A stretch of DNA of 64,000 nt from Thermoguttaceae bacterium (lineage in GTDB: Bacteria; Planctomycetota; Planctomycetia; Pirellulales; Thermoguttaceae), in contig JAFQXE010000025.1 in the NCBI GenBank assembly GCA_017407125.1, positions 218,591-282,590 on the forward strand. Reading direction: 5' to 3'. A model generated the notes under the pieces. The model searched no databases, was not told the origin of the DNA, and saw only the letters and a program-made list of their open reading frames with translations. Shown piece by piece: positions 61,209 to 64,000 of this stretch. Numbering within the stretch: position 1 is the stretch's first letter; every line of letters begins with the position of its first letter. The position numbers were made by a program, and so were the translations under genes.

Positions 61209-63704
61209 ATGAAACGAATAACGCTATTATTGATAATCCTGTCAGCGCTGGCGGTCAGCGAAACGGTTTTTTCCAACGAGTCAGACGCTCCCGATTCCTG
61301 GACGATGGGGAAGGCAACATGCTGGGGACGCGACGCCGGCGCCGCTACGCTGTCTGAGGATTCTTCCGCACTCCTTAACGGCGCTCCCACCCGGCGGGTG
61401 GACTATACCGGCGTCAACGACTGGGCGGTAACGCCGACGTCAAAGCCGATTCTCGTTCAGGTCGGCGAGGTGTGGGAAATCGCTTGCGACGTCAAAGTCA
61501 AGGGCGACGGCAGAGCGCAGATCGGCGTTGTCGCTTACGACAACAGCAAAGTCGTTCAATGGAACGCCGGCGAAAAGGCGACTACTCAAACCGACGGCGC
61601 TAAGCGATTGACGTCTCGATTCGTCGTGGAACGCAGCGTTACGGCTATTCAACCGCGATTTACCGGGCACGGCGCTGGTTCGTACTGGTTTGCCAATTTC
61701 ACAGCAAAGAGAATCGGCCGCTTGGAACTGCCGACAGAAGACAAGATTCTCACGATTGAAAACGCAGCGATCCGGGGCGAGTTTCATACGCTCAACGGCG
61801 CGCTGGACGTTACCGACAAACGCACGGGGCGGGTTTGGCGTCAGAACTCGGTCAACGCTCGGCTTTGGGTTTTTCGTCCGCGTAAAGTCGGGCAGAGGGC
61901 AATCGCCTTTGACCTGTTCCTGACAAACTCTCAGTGCGTTGTTTCCTGTACTTTTCAAATCGATGAACAGAAACCGGAAATCCTCTTTACCCTCGACGCG
62001 GCGGACAGAACTCAGCCGTTTGGCAATTTGACATACCCGTATCCGTTCCAACCCAAGTCGGGCGACAGAATTATCGTTCCGATGAACGAAGGAATTTCCT
62101 ATCCGGTTGAAGAGCCGAATATTCACTTAAGTTTGATTACGTACGGCGGACACGGGATCTGCATGGCGTTTTGGGGTGTAATGGAAGACGTTTTCAAAAC
62201 GCCTGACAATGCGCCCGGCAGCTCGTACATGGCGATTTACGAAACCCCGGACGACGCCCGGCTGGAAGTTAAGCCCTGCAACGCGAACGACACCGGTCTT
62301 TTGGCGGCGGGCGCGGTTTGGGAATCGCAAAAGGGCTCTTTAGGGTACGCTAGAAAATTGCGTTACGTCTTTTTCGACGGTACCGATAAAGTTCAGGCTC
62401 ACGTTACAATTTGCAAACGCTATCGGGAATACGTCAAACAGACGGGTCTCTGGGTTCCGTTCGACGAAAAAGTTCGGTGCGTACCCGCACGGGGAAGTGG
62501 ACAAGGTTTTGCTTCCAAACGAGCGGGATTCGAAGATACCCACGTCCAATCAGGAACCGACCTTGTCGGGTGCAACCCGGCTCTGGCAGACGGCATTGAC
62601 CGGCTCATCGGCGCAGTCAACGTCTGGTGCATGGGCGGAACCTCCGATAAAGTTCAGCTCGTCAAAGACATGCAGGCGGCGGGAATAAAGAGAATTCTCT
62701 GGTCTGGCGGCGGAAACGAATACGAAATAAAAGCTATGAACGAGCTGCCCGGCGTGTTGACAAGCCGATACGACATCTATCAGGATATTATGGATCCGGC
62801 GCGAGAGCCGGAACTGCCGGGCTGGCATAACGGCTGGATCAAAGAAGCGTGGCCGAACGACATCATGCTCGATAAAAACGGCGTCTGGATTAAAGGCTGG
62901 ACGGTTACTCCCAAAGATAAAACCCAACCGAGAATCCCCTGCGGCGTTTTGTGCGATTGCAAAGCGCCCGACTACGCCCGTAAACGCGTTGGTGAGGAAT
63001 TGAAAACGATTCCGTATAAAGCCAGGTTCATCGATACGACAACCGCGTCGCCGTGGCGCGAGTGTTATTCGCCCAACCACCCCATGACCAGAACCGAAAG
63101 CAAAATCTGGAAAATGCGTCTGCTGGGATTGATGGGCAGGGAATTCAATCTCGTCTGCGGTGCGGAAACCGGACACGAGGCGTCGGTTCCGTACTGCGAT
63201 TTCTTCGAGGGTATGATGAGCCTAGGGCCCTATCGCATCCCGGAAGCGGGTCGAAACATGGTTCAAATTTGGGACGAAGTCCCCGAACGCGTTGCGAAAT
63301 TCCAGGTAGGGGAATCGTACCGGCTTCCGCTGTGGGAACTGGTTTATCACGACTGCACCGTTTCGTACTGGTACTGGGGAGACTATAATAATAAGCTGCC
63401 CTCGTTGTGGGACAAACGCGACCTGTTCAACGCGCTTTACGGCGTCCCGCCCATGTTCATGTTTACCTATCAGTACTGGCTGGAACACAAAGACCGTTTT
63501 GTTCAGAGCTACCAGCTCGGCGAGAAAGTCTGGCGCAGCGCCGGCCGCAGCGAAATGCTCGACCATCGGATTCTCTCGCCTGACCGCACGGTTCAGCAAA
63601 CCGTTTTCGCCGACGGCACGACCGTAACTGTCAACTTTGGTTCAAAAGACTTTAAAACAAAAGACGGCGAAACAATTCCAGCGGGAAAGGCAGTTATAAA
63701 ATAA
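61209..63704 (+). CDS. Large secreted glycosidase-like protein with a palindrome-encoded insert
   Basis: 831 residues. Signal peptide (MKRITLLLIILSALAVSETVFS), a carbohydrate-binding-like N-terminal part (to ~190; VKVKGDGRAQIGVVAYD), a beta-sandwich domain and a TIM-barrel region from about 460: DRLIGAVNVWCMGG, LVKDMQAAGIKRILWSGGG, KARFIDTTTASPWRECY, FNLVCGAETGHEASVPYCDFFEGMMS. This is like DUF5696/GH101-type enzymes, as is 13930-15669. Between FDEKVR and NPALADGIDRLIG, residues about 424-455 are encoded by an 84-bp palindromic element, in frame. Exact glycoside family unresolved. Confidence 0.72.
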   Translation: MKRITLLLIILSALAVSETVFSNESDAPDSWTMGKATCWGRDAGAATLSEDSSALLNGAPTRRVDYTGVNDWAVTPTSKPILVQVGEVWEIACDVKVKGDGRAQIGVVAYDNSKVVQWNAGEKATTQTDGAKRLTSRFVVERSVTAIQPRFTGHGAGSYWFANFTAKRIGRLELPTEDKILTIENAAIRGEFHTLNGALDVTDKRTGRVWRQNSVNARLWVFRPRKVGQRAIAFDLFLTNSQCVVSCTFQIDEQKPEILFTLDAADRTQPFGNLTYPYPFQPKSGDRIIVPMNEGISYPVEEPNIHLSLITYGGHGICMAFWGVMEDVFKTPDNAPGSSYMAIYETPDDARLEVKPCNANDTGLLAAGAVWESQKGSLGYARKLRYVFFDGTDKVQAHVTICKRYREYVKQTGLWVPFDEKVRCVPARGSGQGFASKRAGFEDTHVQSGTDLVGCNPALADGIDRLIGAVNVWCMGGTSDKVQLVKDMQAAGIKRILWSGGGNEYEIKAMNELPGVLTSRYDIYQDIMDPAREPELPGWHNGWIKEAWPNDIMLDKNGVWIKGWTVTPKDKTQPRIPCGVLCDCKAPDYARKRVGEELKTIPYKARFIDTTTASPWRECYSPNHPMTRTESKIWKMRLLGLMGREFNLVCGAETGHEASVPYCDFFEGMMSLGPYRIPEAGRNMVQIWDEVPERVAKFQVGESYRLPLWELVYHDCTVSYWYWGDYNNKLPSLWDKRDLFNALYGVPPMFMFTYQYWLEHKDRFVQSYQLGEKVWRSAGRSEMLDHRILSPDRTVQQTVFADGTTVTVNFGSKDFKTKDGETIPAGKAVIK
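62486..62569. repeat. 84-bp palindromic element inside a coding gene, copy B
   Basis: Same 84 bp as 59557-59640 with 16 differences, none changing length. GACAAGGT (62500-62507) / ACCTTGTC (62560-62567) forms the end stem. Read in frame, it encodes an extra, Gly/Ser/Arg-rich stretch of about 28-32 residues beside a conserved barrel strand; no stop codon is introduced. Confidence 0.85.
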
Positions 63705-63847
63705 ACGAAAAATTTACAGCTTTTTGTGAGTTAAATTATAAAATTTTGGATTTTAACGATTTTAACAGTTGTAGTGAACGGTAAAGATACGACAAACAAA
63801 CTATTTTTAACAAATATTCGTTTTTTTCGAAATTTTTCACCGCATTT

Positions 63848-63876
63848 TTGAAAAAGTAAACTAAAATAGGTAAAGT
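63848..63876 (+). promoter_or_regulatory. Possible promoter of the last gene
   Basis: TTGAAA (63848-63853), 17-bp spacer, TAAAGT (63871-63876), resembling the TTGATT-17-TAAACT box at 61119. Weak -10 match. Confidence 0.35.
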
Positions 63877-63920
63877 AGATAAAATAATCCTGTTTTAACC
63901 TATGATATTGGAGGTGTATT

Positions 63921-64000
63921 TTGAAACGTCAGTTAGCTTTGCAGACAATATTAATGTTGTTATTGTTTGCATTCCCCATTGGAGTAGTAATTTCAGACGA
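63921..64000 (+). CDS. Start of an exported protein, truncated by the window end
   Basis: GGAGGTG (63910-63916) is followed by a TTG start and 26 codons encoding MKRQLALQTILMLLLFAFPI and GVVISD, a typical signal peptide. The rest lies outside the window, so no function can be given. The 216-bp gap before it (63705-63920) is AT-rich with no gene. Confidence 0.6.
   Translation, partial: MKRQLALQTILMLLLFAFPIGVVISD

Overview
This 64 kb window looks like a chromosomal segment of a gram-negative planctomycete, probably a gut or anaerobic member of the Pirellulales-type lineages; this placement is inferred from gene families. The main pointers are a DUF1559 pseudopilin with the H-x9-DG tail (27763-28929), a BBP2-type porin (54017-55276), twin-arginine-tagged sugar isomerase and Gfo/Idh/MocA proteins, a PEP-CTERM surface protein, and many secreted glycan-related proteins. 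Housekeeping genes are scattered singly (prs, queG, lpxB, tsaD, aroK, rpsA, hpt, one tRNA-Arg, two tRNA-Ile). Coding GC is moderate and intergenic DNA is AT-rich.

Layout. 1-3.6 kb: 5'-truncated metallo-beta-lactamase-fold protein and a secreted DUF4838-type protein. 3.7-8.9 kb: prs, a DUF308 membrane protein, queG overlapping a membrane-spanning P-loop ATPase, a nitroreductase. 9.2-15.7 kb: an AT-rich ASCH-like gene, a LarA-like racemase, three tandem paralogous membrane proteins of unknown function, a secreted DUF5696-like protein. 15.7-21.2 kb: a 1852-residue repeat/esterase/PEP-CTERM protein. 21.5-34.5 kb: sugar isomerase-like proteins, a DUF4011 helicase-nuclease, the pseudopilin, lpxB with a SelA-like gene, tsaD. 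34.5-47.2 kb: methyltransferase, nucleotide-sugar epimerase, lipoprotein, phosphodiesterase, tRNAs, aroK, rpsA, a MurB-like gene, an ExbB-like channel, a HEAT protein, hpt. 47.4-53.5 kb: a three-gene heavy-metal RND efflux operon. 54-64 kb: porin, esterase, DUF4091 protein, oxidoreductase, a large secreted glycosidase-like protein and the start of one more secreted protein.

The most unusual property is the intergenic DNA. Nearly every gap carries arrays of degenerate 7-base units (GGCAGTA, TAGCTTC, GGAATAG, CTCGCAA, CTAACCA types) or one of several palindromic element families: a double-hairpin element (4 copies), a long AT-rich hairpin built on ACACGAA (4 copies), a ~146-bp element (2 inverted copies), an 84-bp element (2 copies) and GGAGTGCG-bounded hairpins. 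These invade genes without breaking frame. lpxB carries about 49 extra codons made of a double-hairpin element plus heptamer arrays. The 61209 gene carries an 84-bp palindrome also found outside coding DNA. Several start or stop codons lie inside repeats. This resembles Rickettsia palindromic elements and cyanobacterial heptamer arrays, and I regard it as the most likely undescribed system here.

Two apparent pseudoenzymes also stand out: a SelA-like protein lacking the PLP lysine and a MurB-like protein with an altered catalytic region.
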